Positions 8,214 to 17,212 are shown, counted from the stretch's first letter. The stretch: 64,000 bases of DNA from Magnetofaba australis IT-1 (GCF_002109495.1 NZ_LVJN01000015.1:186001-250000); one strand, 5' to 3'. Notes: generated by a model from the sequence alone, not told the origin. Made by a program: numbers and translations.

Positions 8214-9542
8214 CTATAAAGCCTCTCTGCGCCGCTTCTGGCGCTGGATTTCGCGGTCGATGCGAATCCACTCGCGGTCATGCACGAACTCCGCCCCATG
8301 CAGTCGCTCGCGCAGGGCGCGCCCCTCGGCGGAGTCCGCCTCGCCATCGACGATAAGGCGTTGATAGCGGCGCAGATCGACGATGAGCGGCAGACTCTCG
8401 GGGCGACGCGAAGTCCCCAGAATATCCTCCAGCACCACCTGACTCTCGGCGCCTTGGGAGAACTCCGGCGTCCACGCCTGACACCGGGTGCGTTTGGGAT
8501 TCCACTCCAGGGCGCGAATCTGATGGGCGCGCACGGCGGTGAGGGCCTCGGGACTATGCGTGGCGACGATAAACTGAATCTGCGGGAAGGTCGCCATCAA
8601 CTGCGGCAACAGGGTCTGTCGCCAACCGGGGTGCAGGGCGTGTTCAAAGTGGTCGATGAGAACCACCCCCGGGGCCTGAGTGAACGCATCGCCCAGATGG
8701 GGATTGAGTTGCAACAGCCGTGCGCCCAGATCGGCGACCAGGGCGAACACGGCGCGCACCCCCATGCCCATGGCGGTCAATGGCGCCGGGCCGCTATGTC
8801 CGCCGAGCAGGCAGAGCCCCTGCAAACGGGCGTCATAGTGCAGCGAGTGCGCCCCCTGGGGCGCGAGAAAGGCGTCGGTGAGGGCGCGCAGACGGACAAG
8901 CGCCAGGGTTTCCGGCGAAGTCCGGGCGGCGCACAGCGCCTTTTGCGCCACGCGCTCGGCCCAGGCCAAACCCGCCAGCCGCGCCGCGCCCGGCTGCAGG
9001 CAGTTGCGATAGCCGCCCAGGCGCGGCGAGCCTTTGCCGCTGACGACGCCGCGCGCAGCCGCCTGCCGCGCGCAGTGGGCCATATCGTAGTGGGCCAGCA
9101 GCGGCAGGGTTTGCGGCTCGTCGCTTTTGGCGATTTTGCGCAATCCTTTGGCGTAGCGCAGCAGGGGTTTGATCTTTTTGGCGCGCGCGCGGGCGCCGCG
9201 AGCGGCGATGCGACGGCTCCATTCGCTGGTTTGGTCGTCGAAGCTGGCCACACAGCGCAGGATCATGGGGTGTTGGCGTTTGGCGATCACCTTTTCGGCG
9301 CAGAAATCGGCCCCGGGTTCGGAGAAGTGCAGCTTGTAGCGCACATTACTGGTGGACAGAGTGGCGCCGTGTGCGCCCAACAGTTGCGCCACGCCGGGCT
9401 CCAGGCAGAGGGCGATGGCGTCCAAAACGGCGCTTTTACCGCCATTATTGGGGCCAGTAATGACACACAGATTCGGTTCGAAATCGATGACGAACTGATT
9501 GAAGCAGCGGAAATTTTTCAGTTCCAGTCGGTCGATGCGCAT
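8214..9542 (-). CDS. ptuA: AAA ATPase of Septu type (PtuA-like)
   Basis: The 442-residue protein begins MRIDRLELKNFRCF, the usual opening of SMC/OLD-like AAA ATPases, with Walker A GPNNGGKS at 30-37. Near residue 290 the Walker B region reads VVLIDHFEHALHP, followed by a Q-I-Q-F-I-V-A-THSP switch. Most homologues have LIDEIE at this place, so the catalytic glutamate appears to be His here. With the downstream HNH nuclease this makes a PtuA/PtuB pair. Known Septu PtuA forms a platform for PtuB; nothing in the sequence shows what triggers this one. There is no reverse transcriptase nearby, so it is not a retron. OLD-family ATPase without a defence role is the alternative. Confidence 0.75.
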   Translation of the reverse strand: MRIDRLELKNFRCFNQFVIDFEPNLCVITGPNNGGKSAVLDAIALCLEPGVAQLLGAHGATLSTSNVRYKLHFSEPGADFCAEKVIAKRQHPMILRCVASFDDQTSEWSRRIAARGARARAKKIKPLLRYAKGLRKIAKSDEPQTLPLLAHYDMAHCARQAAARGVVSGKGSPRLGGYRNCLQPGAARLAGLAWAERVAQKALCAARTSPETLALVRLRALTDAFLAPQGAHSLHYDARLQGLCLLGGHSGPAPLTAMGMGVRAVFALVADLGARLLQLNPHLGDAFTQAPGVVLIDHFEHALHPGWRQTLLPQLMATFPQIQFIVATHSPEALTAVRAHQIRALEWNPKRTRCQAWTPEFSQGAESQVVLEDILGTSRRPESLPLIVDLRRYQRLIVDGEADSAEGRALRERLHGAEFVHDREWIRIDREIQRQKRRREAL

Positions 9543-9654
9543 GATGGCTCGATTGTGCGGGACGTGGGCGGATCAGCATCCAGAGTGGCGCGCCGAAGGG
9601 GCGGGGTCAAGCGGCGTGGATGGGAAAGTGAAAAAGTGTCTGCGTGACCCAAAC

Positions 9655-9760
9655 CGAGCGGGCGCTTGTGTAAGGGGACCGCCAACCCGTCGGCGGCCAA
9701 TAGTCAACGCAAGCTGGGCCTCTGTCACGCAAACATCTCATATTCAGAATTTGTATCATT
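9655..9760 (-). repeat. Modular hairpin element, terminal part (HE-3)
   Basis: It contains the block GTCGGCGGCCAATAGTCAAC and the GTCACGCAAACAT edge, in the orientation opposite to the copy that starts at 9871. The two edges therefore face each other across about 110 bp. The ATGCAAAACCAAAA string seen outside other copies lies just beyond. Confidence 0.65.
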
Positions 9761-10057
9761 CTGCCTATGCAAAACCAAAATTGGTCTGGCGAGAGAGCAG
9801 GCAGTCATGTCGGTTTTGGAGGGGTGACAAGCTAGTATAGTCACCGCAATTCAGAATTGCACAGGCTCCTCAATGTTTGTGTGACACAGGTAAAGCTTGC
9901 GCTGACTATTGGCCTCCGGCTGGCCGGAGGCGGGATTCTTAAGGGTCTGTGACCCTTAAGCGGGTGTAATGGAATGGTCCGCTCCGCTACCCAAACGGCC
10001 TCGCAATGGGCCAAGATGGTGATGTGTTTTTCCATCTAAACGGAGTCGGAGCGGACC

Positions 10058-11101
10058 ATGAGCAATCATATCGAAAACGGACAGGTACGGGTACTGGGTA
10101 TTGATCTGGGCAAGAGCGTGTTTCAGTTGCATGGCGTCGATGCGAGCGGCAAGAGCGTTCTGAAACAGCGCTTGAAACGAGATAAGTTACTGGAGTTCAT
10201 GGCGCAACTGCCGCCGTGCCTGGTGGGGATGGAAGCCAGTAGCGGCGCCCACCATTGGGCGCGGAAATTTCAGGGATATGGGCATGATGTGCGTTTGATG
10301 GCGCCGCAATATGTGAAGCCCTACGTGAAGCGGCACAAGAACGACAGCGTGGATGCAGAGGCGATTTGCGAAGCGGTACAGCGGCCGAATATGCGTTTTG
10401 TGGGGATCAAAAGCGTTGCCCAGCAAGAAATTCTAGCGTTGCATCGGGTGCGCAGTCTGGCGGTGAAGAACCGCACGGCGTTGGTGAACCAGATTCGCGG
10501 ACTGCTTGCCGAGTATGGGATTGTCTTTCCCAAGAGCATCAAGCAGGCGCGGCGGGCGATTGTGCTGATTTTGAGTGATGAGAGCTCGGAAATGAGCGCC
10601 AATTTTCGCGTAATTCTGGAGGATGAGCGCGATGAGCTGGCGCATTTGGATGAGCGCATCGGCAAATATGAGCGTGAGATTGAGGCGCTGGCCAAGGCGG
10701 AGCCGCAGTGTCGATTGCTGATGATGATCCCGGGAGTGGGACCGATCACGGCGACGGCGCTGTTGGCGTCGGTGGGGGATGTGCGGGCGTTTAAGAATGG
10801 CCGGGAGCTGTCGGCATGGATAGGGTTGGTTCCGAATCAGCACTCCACAGGGGGCAAGGCGTGGCTGACGGGGATCAGCAAGCGGGGAAACGGTTATCTT
10901 CGCACCCTGTTGATTCATGGGGCGCGGGCGGCGTTGCGCGTGTGTGAAAACAAGCCGGATCGCCGCAGCCAGTGGGCAGTGTCGGTGTCGGAACGTCGCG
11001 GCGCAAATAGAGCAGTGGTGGCGCTGGCCAACCGCATGGCGCGCAGCGCGTGGGCGATGCTGGTGAAGCAGGAGGCCTATGGGGCCAGCGCCGCTGTGTA
11101 G
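10058..11101 (+). CDS. IS110-family (IS1111 group) transposase
   Basis: The 347-residue protein has the DEDD RuvC-like N-terminal domain (Asp16 in GIDLGKS, Glu59 in VGMEAS, Asp96 and Asp99 in KNDSVDAEAI) and the C-terminal Tnp_20 domain with the serine-bearing HSTGGKAWLTGISKRG segment and LRTLLIHGARA. It is full length with no frameshift, so the copy may be active. It sits inside an element with clear subterminal inverted repeats. A GGAGTCGGAGCGG ribosome-site region precedes the ATG. Confidence 0.95.
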   Translation: MSNHIENGQVRVLGIDLGKSVFQLHGVDASGKSVLKQRLKRDKLLEFMAQLPPCLVGMEASSGAHHWARKFQGYGHDVRLMAPQYVKPYVKRHKNDSVDAEAICEAVQRPNMRFVGIKSVAQQEILALHRVRSLAVKNRTALVNQIRGLLAEYGIVFPKSIKQARRAIVLILSDESSEMSANFRVILEDERDELAHLDERIGKYEREIEALAKAEPQCRLLMMIPGVGPITATALLASVGDVRAFKNGRELSAWIGLVPNQHSTGGKAWLTGISKRGNGYLRTLLIHGARAALRVCENKPDRRSQWAVSVSERRGANRAVVALANRMARSAWAMLVKQEAYGASAAV

Positions 11102-11390
11102 AGAGAGCGCAATACAACTCTAAAAGAAAAACAGGCCGATAAGGAAAGAGAAAGAGATCCCACCAGCCAGGTTGCGAGAGAGAGTCGAGATTGATGGCGT
11201 GAAACGGCATAGCCCTGCGTGGTCAAGAACCTGTTTCGCCCAAGGGCCCATAGAGGCCGAGGGTGTGTTGAGGAGGGCCACGCGCAAATTCCATCAGGGC
11301 CAGAGGGCGACAAGCCCCTCATCAACAGGCCGGATACATGGGCGCGACTAAGCCTCACACATCAGTGGACATTTTCTCTTGCCGTGGCGG
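11102..11390 (+). ncRNA. Candidate bridge RNA region of the IS1111-type element
   Basis: IS110-family recombinases are guided by a bridge RNA encoded in a non-coding end; in the IS1111 group this is the 3' end. This 290-bp stretch is the only sizeable non-coding part of the element. At 11334-11344 it contains ATACATGGGCG, which recurs exactly at the right junction (11399-11409), made of the last four element bases and the first seven target bases. That is what a right-target guide could look like. The RNA boundaries and fold were not determined. Confidence 0.4.
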
Positions 11391-11540
11391 AGCGGACCAT
11401 ACATGGGCGGAGCCCACGATTTGGCAGGAATGCCAAATCGGACTCGCGCAGCGAGCCCGAAGGGTGAGGACCAGGGATGGTCCGAATCACGGTATAGTTG
11501 TTGATCTTGGGAGCTCGAGGGCGGAGCCCTCGATATCTTC

Positions 11541-11763
11541 TCGCTTCAAATGTCTCATTCTCTTCTGCGGCGACTATAATATACGGCAAATGGCAAAGGG
11601 GAATTATGCGGCCCAGTGTTGGTTGGTTAAAAATGCTATAAGTTTATATTTTTTGTTTGTTAATATAATTCCGCATATTTAGCGAGTGCTATTGATTCCA
11701 AAATGCAAAATGGATGCAATGCAGGTTTTTCTCAACAATTGAAAATATCGAAGTGAGGGTTGC
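11541..11763. other. AT-rich intergenic stretch
   Basis: Composition drops well below that of the neighbours, with runs such as TTTATATTTTTTGTTTG. No gene is visible. It probably holds the promoter for the following membrane protein; GTGAGGG before its ATG is the likely ribosome site. Confidence 0.45.
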
Positions 11764-12228
11764 ATGAAGCGCTTTGGAGATGGTGAGAAGAACACGGATT
11801 ACGGGACGAAGCGAATTGATTATGGGAATTTGTTAATGGTTGGGGCCAGTATCATCTCCGCTCTGCATATTGGGCTTTTTGGAGTCTGGGCTTCAGTGGT
11901 TACAAACAAACTTTCCCATATGGCGCAGGTGATCTCCTGGTTTGGGATTGGTTTTATTCTGATCAACGCTCTTTCCTGGTGGCGCGCCCGTCAGGTCTTC
12001 GACAAAATTTTGCGCGCCGATGCCAACGAGCGCTCTTTTGATCTGGGTGTCTCAATGGGGTTAATGATCCCATTCTTGGCCATTTTCATCGCCTGGGGGC
12101 TGACTTTGGCGTATCTCCGCAATGGTTGGTATCTGGATGAGTTGGCGTACCAATCCGTATCGGGGATGCAATACGCTTCGGAGTGCGCCCGGGCGGTGAC
12201 GTGTGAAATTCGCGGGATGACGCCTTGA
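11764..12228 (+). CDS. Small membrane protein of unknown function
   Basis: The 154-residue protein has three likely membrane segments: around 24-50 (LLMVGASIISALHIGLFGVW), 55-75 (VISWFGIGFILINALSWW) and 97-120 (MGLMIPFLAIFIAWGLTLAY). A C-terminal soluble piece carries two cysteines (ASECARAVTCEI). I do not recognise the family. It follows an AT-rich stretch and the IS1111 insertion and has no co-directional partner, so it may have arrived by transfer. An imperfect hairpin (TGACGCC/GGCGTCA) overlaps the stop codon and may end the transcript. Confidence 0.7.
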   Translation: MKRFGDGEKNTDYGTKRIDYGNLLMVGASIISALHIGLFGVWASVVTNKLSHMAQVISWFGIGFILINALSWWRARQVFDKILRADANERSFDLGVSMGLMIPFLAIFIAWGLTLAYLRNGWYLDELAYQSVSGMQYASECARAVTCEIRGMTP

Positions 12229-12261
12229 GAGCGGCGTCACCCCGTCGAAATTCTGCTTTGG

Positions 12262-12903
12262 TTATGGCGTGATGGAGCGGAAGATGGCGATGGGGTTCTG
12301 CATCATGCCCATGGCCGGGGTCATGCCGCGATCCATGCTGGAGATGTGCCCGGTCATGCGCCCGACGTTGGCGTTCATGCCTTTCACGTCGTGGGTCATG
12401 CCGCCCATCTGCTGACGCATCAGCGCCATGTTGCCGCTCATATCGGCCATGTTGACGTCCATGTGGCCCATGGCCGTGCCCATGCCGCCCATGGTTTCGC
12501 TCATACTGTGCATATCCTTGCCCATGCCGCCCATATCGGTGCGCATGGCGGCCATATTGACGTCCATGTGCGCCATGTTGCCGCCCATGCCGTTCATGCT
12601 GGTCTGCATCATGACCATCTGCCGCTCCATCACCTTCATGGATTTGGCCATGGCGTCCATATCCTTCTTAAACACGTAGATGGCCCACCCCATCACCGCG
12701 CCCACCACCACCACGCCGACGATGGAGACGTGGGCCAGCCGGTGGCGCACCTGCGCTTTGGCCTCTTCGCGCTCCTGTTTCAACGTCTGCCAGCGCATCA
12801 GGCGGCGGGTCACCTCCCGTTCGCGCTGCAAGTCGCTCTGACGCAACTCCTGAAAACCGGTTTTCAGCGTATCGATCAGTTGCTCCATGGGTTCGTCGGG
12901 CAT
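12262..12903 (-). CDS. Met-rich heptad-repeat membrane protein
   Basis: The 213-residue product has a charged N-terminal cytoplasmic helix, one membrane segment (VSIVGVVVVGAVMGWAIYVF, near residue 75) and then about 110 residues in which Met recurs at i, i+3, i+7 (for example DMGGMGKDMHSMSETMGGMG). That is a heptad with Met at both a and d, so a long coiled coil outside or along the membrane is likely. It is distantly similar in design to the protein at 58234-58929. I prefer the ATG at 12903, preceded by AGAGGA; an earlier ATG at 12924 is possible. Methionine-based copper binding is an alternative reading of such a sequence. Confidence 0.7.
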   Translation of the reverse strand: MPDEPMEQLIDTLKTGFQELRQSDLQREREVTRRLMRWQTLKQEREEAKAQVRHRLAHVSIVGVVVVGAVMGWAIYVFKKDMDAMAKSMKVMERQMVMMQTSMNGMGGNMAHMDVNMAAMRTDMGGMGKDMHSMSETMGGMGTAMGHMDVNMADMSGNMALMRQQMGGMTHDVKGMNANVGRMTGHISSMDRGMTPAMGMMQNPIAIFRSITP

Positions 12904-12970
12904 GGGACTATCCTCTGGCGGCATTGGAAATAGAGTAAGCGCAGATCAGCATGAGACGTTTGAAGGGAGA

Positions 12971-13175
12971 AGATATTGAGGGCTGCGCCCTCAAACTCCC
13001 CTCAGATCAAAAGCCAAACCGTGGGCGCTGCCCATTGATTGTTGATACGGCTTCGCCTGTGGCGCTGGGGGCGCGGCCCCCAGGCCCCGCCGCCGACCAG
13101 TCGGCGGCCAATAGTCAGCGCAAGATCAACCTGTGTCACGCACACACTGGTCACTCTGTTCGGGTTTTGGTTTTT
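12971..13175 (-). repeat. Modular hairpin element (HE-5)
   Basis: It runs from GATATTGAGGGC/GCCCTC through CCAAACCGTGGGC, GTTGATACGGCTTCGCC, TGGGGGC/GCCCCCA and CCGCCGAC/GTCGGCGG to the block ATAGTCAGCGCAAG and a GTGTCACGCACACACTGG edge. The outer AAACCAAAA string follows in inverted form. Confidence 0.8.
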
Positions 13176-13283
13176 CGTGGCTGATTTGGCAACAAAAAGA
13201 TTCTTTATATCTTATTATTTAAAAATATAACAGATTAAAGTGATTTTGCTCGGCAAGTGGTTTGCCAGGTTGGCGGCGGGCGT

Positions 13284-13445
13284 TCAGGCGGGAAATGGAT
13301 CGGCCCAATCGCCGAGGGGATTGGGCCGATGCTTGGGCTTGCGCTCCTTCTTCTTGCTGGGGACCACCTGCTGTGGGATCTGTTTGATCACCCGCGCGAT
13401 GGGGTTGCGCGCCTTGGGGGGCTCCGGTTTGGGCGTTTTGGCCAT
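13284..13445 (-). CDS. Small basic protein, conserved type
   Basis: This is a 53-residue, Lys/Pro-rich protein (MAKTPKPEPPKARNPIAR... ending NPLGDWADPFPA). The ATG at 13445 has an excellent ribosome site, AGGAGA, seven bases upstream. Similar short basic proteins that begin with a Lys/Pro stretch and continue 'NPxxR...VVPSKK' are common in proteobacteria and mostly uncharacterised; I recall the pattern but cannot name the family with certainty. It stands between aat and a hairpin element on the same strand as aat. Confidence 0.65.
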   Translation of the reverse strand: MAKTPKPEPPKARNPIARVIKQIPQQVVPSKKKERKPKHRPNPLGDWADPFPA

Positions 13446-13542
13446 GCTGTTTTCTCCTGTTGGGATGGAATGGGTCCACTGCTTGGACGCTGCCACACTG
13501 TCGCGGTTCCCGGGAGAAATTGCAATCGCAAAGGGGGCGGAC

Positions 13543-14235
13543 TCAGCGCCAGAGGCCGGGCGGGATATGGCGCGCGGTGGCGCGCTCCAGCAGGCGCAGA
13601 AACTCTGCGCGGGGGACCTCCCGGGCGCCGAAACGCAGCATGTGCGGGGTGGTCATCTGACAGTCGATGAGGCTGAAGCCGCGATCGCGCAGATGCGCCG
13701 CCAACGCGGCGAACGCCACCTTGGAGGCGTTGTCCACGCTGTGGAACATCGATTCGCCATAGAAGGCGCCGCCAATGGCCACGCCATAAACCCCGCCCAC
13801 CAGCGTCTCTTGGCCGGAGTCGGCGTCGGTTTGCCACGCCTCCACGCTGTGGGCGTGGCCCAGGCGATGCAGCTCGCCATAAGCGCTGGCCATCTCGGGG
13901 GTGATCCAGGTGCCCTCAGCGTGGCGGCGGGTCTCGCCGCACTGATGCACCACCGCATCGAAGGCGGTGTCGAAGCGGATGGTAAAGTCGCCGCGACGCA
14001 TCGCCTTGGCCAGAGAGCGCGCCACGTGCAGCTCATCGGGGATGAGGATCAGGCGCGGGTCGAGGCTCCACCAGAGGATGGGGTCGCCCTCGGAGTACCA
14101 GGGGAAGATGCCGCCGCGATAGGCCGCCAGCAGCCGTTCGGGGGTCAGGTCGCCGCCCACCGCCAGCAGGCCGCTCTCTTCAGCCAGATGGGCTGGAGGG
14201 AAGACGGGGGCGTGGGAGAGGCGATAGATGGGCAT
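13543..14235 (-). CDS. aat: Leucyl/phenylalanyl-tRNA-protein transferase
   Basis: The 230-residue enzyme transfers Leu or Phe from aminoacyl-tRNA to proteins with N-terminal Arg or Lys, marking them for ClpS/ClpAP degradation (bacterial N-degron pathway). Conserved landmarks are [20 protein letters not shown] near the N-terminus, [52 protein letters not shown] and LIDCQM. I chose MPIYRLS as start because family members begin there; the open frame extends to 14289. Length is normal. It overlaps nothing and lies downstream of the first member of the membrane-protein family described below. Confidence 0.95.
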   Translation of the reverse strand: MPIYRLSHAPVFPPAHLAEESGLLAVGGDLTPERLLAAYRGGIFPWYSEGDPILWWSLDPRLILIPDELHVARSLAKAMRRGDFTIRFDTAFDAVVHQCGETRRHAEGTWITPEMASAYGELHRLGHAHSVEAWQTDADSGQETLVGGVYGVAIGGAFYGESMFHSVDNASKVAFAALAAHLRDRGFSLIDCQMTTPHMLRFGAREVPRAEFLRLLERATARHIPPGLWR

Positions 14236-14285
14236 GGGGCTCTGACGGCGGCGGAGGGCGTGGGGTGGAGAGGCGTCCTCCCGGT

Positions 14286-15842
14286 TCAACGGGGCGAGGC
14301 GACTGCCTGAAGATGGCGTTGGCGCTCCTGATTGATCCTATCGGCAAGCTGCGCTGCGCTCAATGCGCTGTATTGAGGCAGGGGCAGTGCGATGAACGCG
14401 GGCTTCTCCTCTGGAGCAGGCGGGGTGTCTTTGTCGAGGGGGGATGGTTTTTCCGCCAATGTCTCTTGCAGAGCGGTTAATGCGGCCAAGCGCGGGGCGG
14501 AATCCAGATTGCGAATGGCGGCAAAGCGATTGACCGAATCCCCGCAGATGAGTTTCCAGAATTCAAATCCGCGCCCACGGTTGGGCTGGGCGAAGAGATA
14601 GACGAACTGCGGCGTTTGCGCATGGCTCCAGGCGGGGCTGATGTGGTTCCAGGGGAGGCGATCGTTCCACTCCAACAGAAACACGCCGTCCCGGTGAAAC
14701 GCTGCGACGCCATCTGCGGCGCGGCGCCACATCCCCCGATACAGGAATAGCAGATAGGCCAATGGCGCGCCCACAACCAGGAGGGCGCCAATGCCGCTGG
14801 GGTCCTGAGCGCCGCCGAGCAGGAGGGGGGCGTAACTCGCCCACAACAGCAGGCCCACGCCATAGACCAGCGCCAATTTGCTCCACGACCACAAAGATAG
14901 CGGCAGGCGATGCAGCGCCTCTTCGCGCAGTTCGGTAAGCGTGCGTTGGGCGCGCTCCTGTGGGTAGGCGGCCAGCCAAGCGGGCTCATTCGGCGCATCT
15001 GGGATCAGTTGGCGCGCAGCGCCATCCGTGCTCTGTTGCGCCAGGGCGCGCAGGTTGGAGAGGGTGGTGGCGCCTGGGGTGAAAAACGCAGCCTGGTTGA
15101 GGCAGTCATCCACACTGAGCAGCGTCTGTTGCGGATCCAATCCTACAGCGCGGCAGATCTGCGTATTCACCACCTCCAGAAATTGCGCCGCCTGACGCGC
15201 ATTGACCAGGCGCAGCGTGACCCGGGCGATATCCTCTTTCACATCGACCTCTCTGGGCTCGTGGGGCGTTTGCGCAGCCTCGGTCAGCGCTGCCTGCGCG
15301 CCCTGTTGCAGACAGCTCAGGGCGCATAACTCCAGGGGCGCTGAGAGAACGCCCGACACATTGCGCTCGGTGGTGAGCGCCTGACACAGAGTGTTGTAGC
15401 GGGATTCGCGCAGGTGGGCGTCCTGCACCGTCTGCTTCAGCAATAGGATGACGTCATATGCGCCATCAGCGTCGCGGCGCATCCAGGCAAAGCCGACCCG
15501 CTCCCAGGCAAACAGCTCCTCCAGTGCGAAGAAGAAGATCCCTTCCCGCTCCAACATCATGGGGCGACGACGGCCCGGCGGGGCGTCGCCGGTTTTGAGC
15601 AGGTAGTGAATCGCCAGACCCACCAGATAGACCATCACGCACCAGGTCAGTAGGACTTCCGCATCCATTCGCCAGCCGCGATCCAGCAGCGAGACCCCCA
15701 ACGCGCCGGTGAGCGGCAGGGAGATCCACAACGCGCGCAAGGGCAGGGGAAACGGCATGCCGATGGGCCGCGCCAGCCCGTGGCGTCGATAGCGGGCGTA
15801 ACCGGCGCGGAAATCATAGGCGCGAGCAAACGGCGGCTTCAT
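14286..15842 (-). CDS. Two-module membrane protein of a clustered unknown family (member 1)
   Basis: The 518-residue protein consists of two similar modules. Each has a pair of membrane segments, then a beta-rich stretch ending in an aromatic motif ([17 protein letters not shown] in module 1; [15 protein letters not shown] in module 2), then a helix of the type [17 protein letters not shown] or [13 protein letters not shown]. Module 1 is followed by LSNLRAL. The same order occurs in five other proteins between 17 and 28 kb. I do not recognise the family; the beta-plus-helix layout could be a PH-like domain, which is speculation. The start at 15842 is preceded by GGGGGAA; the frame is open to 15893. 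Confidence 0.7.
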   Translation of the reverse strand: MKPPFARAYDFRAGYARYRRHGLARPIGMPFPLPLRALWISLPLTGALGVSLLDRGWRMDAEVLLTWCVMVYLVGLAIHYLLKTGDAPPGRRRPMMLEREGIFFFALEELFAWERVGFAWMRRDADGAYDVILLLKQTVQDAHLRESRYNTLCQALTTERNVSGVLSAPLELCALSCLQQGAQAALTEAAQTPHEPREVDVKEDIARVTLRLVNARQAAQFLEVVNTQICRAVGLDPQQTLLSVDDCLNQAAFFTPGATTLSNLRALAQQSTDGAARQLIPDAPNEPAWLAAYPQERAQRTLTELREEALHRLPLSLWSWSKLALVYGVGLLLWASYAPLLLGGAQDPSGIGALLVVGAPLAYLLFLYRGMWRRAADGVAAFHRDGVFLLEWNDRLPWNHISPAWSHAQTPQFVYLFAQPNRGRGFEFWKLICGDSVNRFAAIRNLDSAPRLAALTALQETLAEKPSPLDKDTPPAPEEKPAFIALPLPQYSALSAAQLADRINQERQRHLQAVASPR

Positions 15843-16154
15843 CGATTCCCCCGTGCTGAGACGGTGGGTCGCCTTGCGCGATTGCGGCGCCATTTGCCTG
15901 TTTGCACGGAATTTCCCCCCGTCGCGCTGGGCAATTTTTTCCGCCCGGCAAGATTCTCCTGCTGGACGCGCATCTGGGATGTTTTGGTAATCATAAATAA
16001 TATCAGCATGATAACGAATTTCTGCTCAACATAACGTGGAAACTTCCCATCAATGTGTCCGCTGGCGCCGTTCTTGAGAATAACAGGGCAAGGCGTTGGG
16101 AGTCCCGCGCCATTTCAGCGCAGTCCAGCACTGCGCGTATTGGAGAGAACCGCT
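15843..16154. other. Intergenic gap between divergent genes
   Basis: No gene or hairpin element is visible. The central part (about 15,975-16,040) is AT-rich and should contain the divergent promoters of the membrane protein to the left and the acidic protein to the right. Confidence 0.4.
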
Positions 16155-17090
16155 ATGATGACCAATGCCCTTTACGCCCAGATGAGCGCCCAATCCTCCT
16201 ATACGCAGAGGAGCGCGCAATCCTCGTCATGCTGCGGCCGCGAGAGCCGCGCGCGGCAGGGCGCTGCGGGCGGTGCGTTCGAGATGGTGGCCATGCGCAT
16301 GCAGACCACCACCTATGAGACCCGCCAGGGCGATGACGATGGGCAGGCGCAGACCACGCAGATGCGTCAGGCCACGTTGGAGATCATGGCGGTGCGCAGC
16401 GGCGGCGCCCAAGCCGGGGCGATGATGCTGGAGACCCTGGCCGACGGCCAGGAGACGGACCAGACCCTGGCCAGCCAGGACGTTTTCCAAGCCTTCTTCG
16501 AACGCATGCTGGCCACCCTGTTCCCCAATGAGTCGGAACAGGCCGATGAAGAGGCTCAGGGCGACGATCTGCTGGGGCAGTTGGCCTCGGCCTTCGCCCA
16601 ATCCACCGACGACGGCTATGAACTGGGCGGGAACACCGTGTGGACCTTCCCCCCGGCGCAGGCTGGCGACGACGTGAAAGCCGCTTGGGAGCAGGCGGGG
16701 CAGGCGGTTCCCCAGGCCGATCAGCAGAGCGCCATGGCGCCATTCCTGGGGCAACTGCTGGCGCAGAACATTCAGCGCGATGAGCAGGGCCAGCCGGTGG
16801 GCTTCCGCGCCCCGGGCGAGAGTGGTTTTGTCGATCCGTTTGAACAGTCCGATGACCTCTCTGCGCAGGCGCAGGAGGCAAGCCGGATCATCGACCAGCT
16901 TATGGCCAAACACAAAGACGAACAGGTGGCGCGCATGGAGCAGACGGCGCTGTTTATCGACGCCTTCGTGCAAGCGCTGGCCGATCAACGTGAAGAGTTG
17001 GCGCAGCAAGTCGCCGACTCTGGAGACACCGCGGAAGATACCGCGGCGGATCAATTCCCCGACGAGGCGATCATGGACGCCGCGGCGTGA
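16155..17090 (+). CDS. Acidic Gln-rich protein of unknown function
   Basis: The product, 311 residues from the first ATG of a MM pair, is rich in Gln, Ala, Asp and Glu. It has a Ser/Gln-rich N-terminus (SAQSSYTQRSAQSSSCC), a central part with FQAFFERMLATLFP and LGQLASAFAQS segments, and a helical C-terminal part (SRIIDQLMAKHKDEQVARME) ending DEAIMDAAA. No signal peptide or membrane segment is seen. GGAGAG lies about eight bases before the start. A strong terminator follows. The gene is divergent from the flanking membrane-protein family. I do not recognise a domain. Confidence 0.7.
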   Translation: MMTNALYAQMSAQSSYTQRSAQSSSCCGRESRARQGAAGGAFEMVAMRMQTTTYETRQGDDDGQAQTTQMRQATLEIMAVRSGGAQAGAMMLETLADGQETDQTLASQDVFQAFFERMLATLFPNESEQADEEAQGDDLLGQLASAFAQSTDDGYELGGNTVWTFPPAQAGDDVKAAWEQAGQAVPQADQQSAMAPFLGQLLAQNIQRDEQGQPVGFRAPGESGFVDPFEQSDDLSAQAQEASRIIDQLMAKHKDEQVARMEQTALFIDAFVQALADQREELAQQVADSGDTAEDTAADQFPDEAIMDAAA

Positions 17091-17175
17091 GGAGTTGACC
17101 AACCGCCCTGACGCGTTTGACTACGCGTGGGGCGCACACGGGAGCGACTTACCCGGCAGGGTGGGGACGCCCGCC

Positions 17176-17212
17176 GGTGAAGGGAAAGAGGGCCTGATGG
17201 CCCTCTTTTTCT
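17176..17212 (+). terminator. Intrinsic terminator
   Basis: Hairpin AAAGAGGGCC/GGCCCTCTTT with a TGAT loop, followed by TTCTTTT. It ends the acidic-protein transcript. A diverged second copy of this terminator and its left flank lies at about 20479-20516. Confidence 0.8.

Larger units (their letters stand above)
9966..11402 (+). mobile_element. IS110-family element, IS1111 group
   Basis: The element is about 1437 bp. Subterminal inverted repeats ATGGTCCGCTCCGC (9974-9987) and GCGGAGCGGACCAT (11387-11400) lie about 8 and 2 bp inside the ends, an asymmetry typical of the IS1111 group (7 and 3 bp in most members). There is no target duplication, as expected. The 5' non-coding end is short (about 90 bp) and the 3' end long (about 300 bp), which places any bridge RNA in the 3' end. 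Ends were set by comparison with the empty hairpin element at 34.1 kb. Confidence 0.85.
9871..11540 (+). repeat. Modular hairpin element split by an IS1111-type insertion (HE-4)
   Basis: The left part (9871-9965) carries the AATGTTTGTGTGAC edge, CTTGCGCTGACTATTGG, a CCTCCGG/CCGGAGG hairpin and CTTAAGGGTC/GACCCTTAAG. The right part (11403-11540) resumes with ATGGGCGGAGCCCA and runs through GATTTGGCA/TGCCAAATC to the edge hairpin CTCGAGGGC/GCCCTCGATATC. The uninterrupted copy at 34.1 kb reads straight from AAGCGGGT to ATGGGCGG, which fixes the insertion point. Confidence 0.8.

Noticed and set aside
11102-11390. Further genes in the IS1111 3' end
   Set aside because: No open frame with a ribosome site; treated as non-coding element end.
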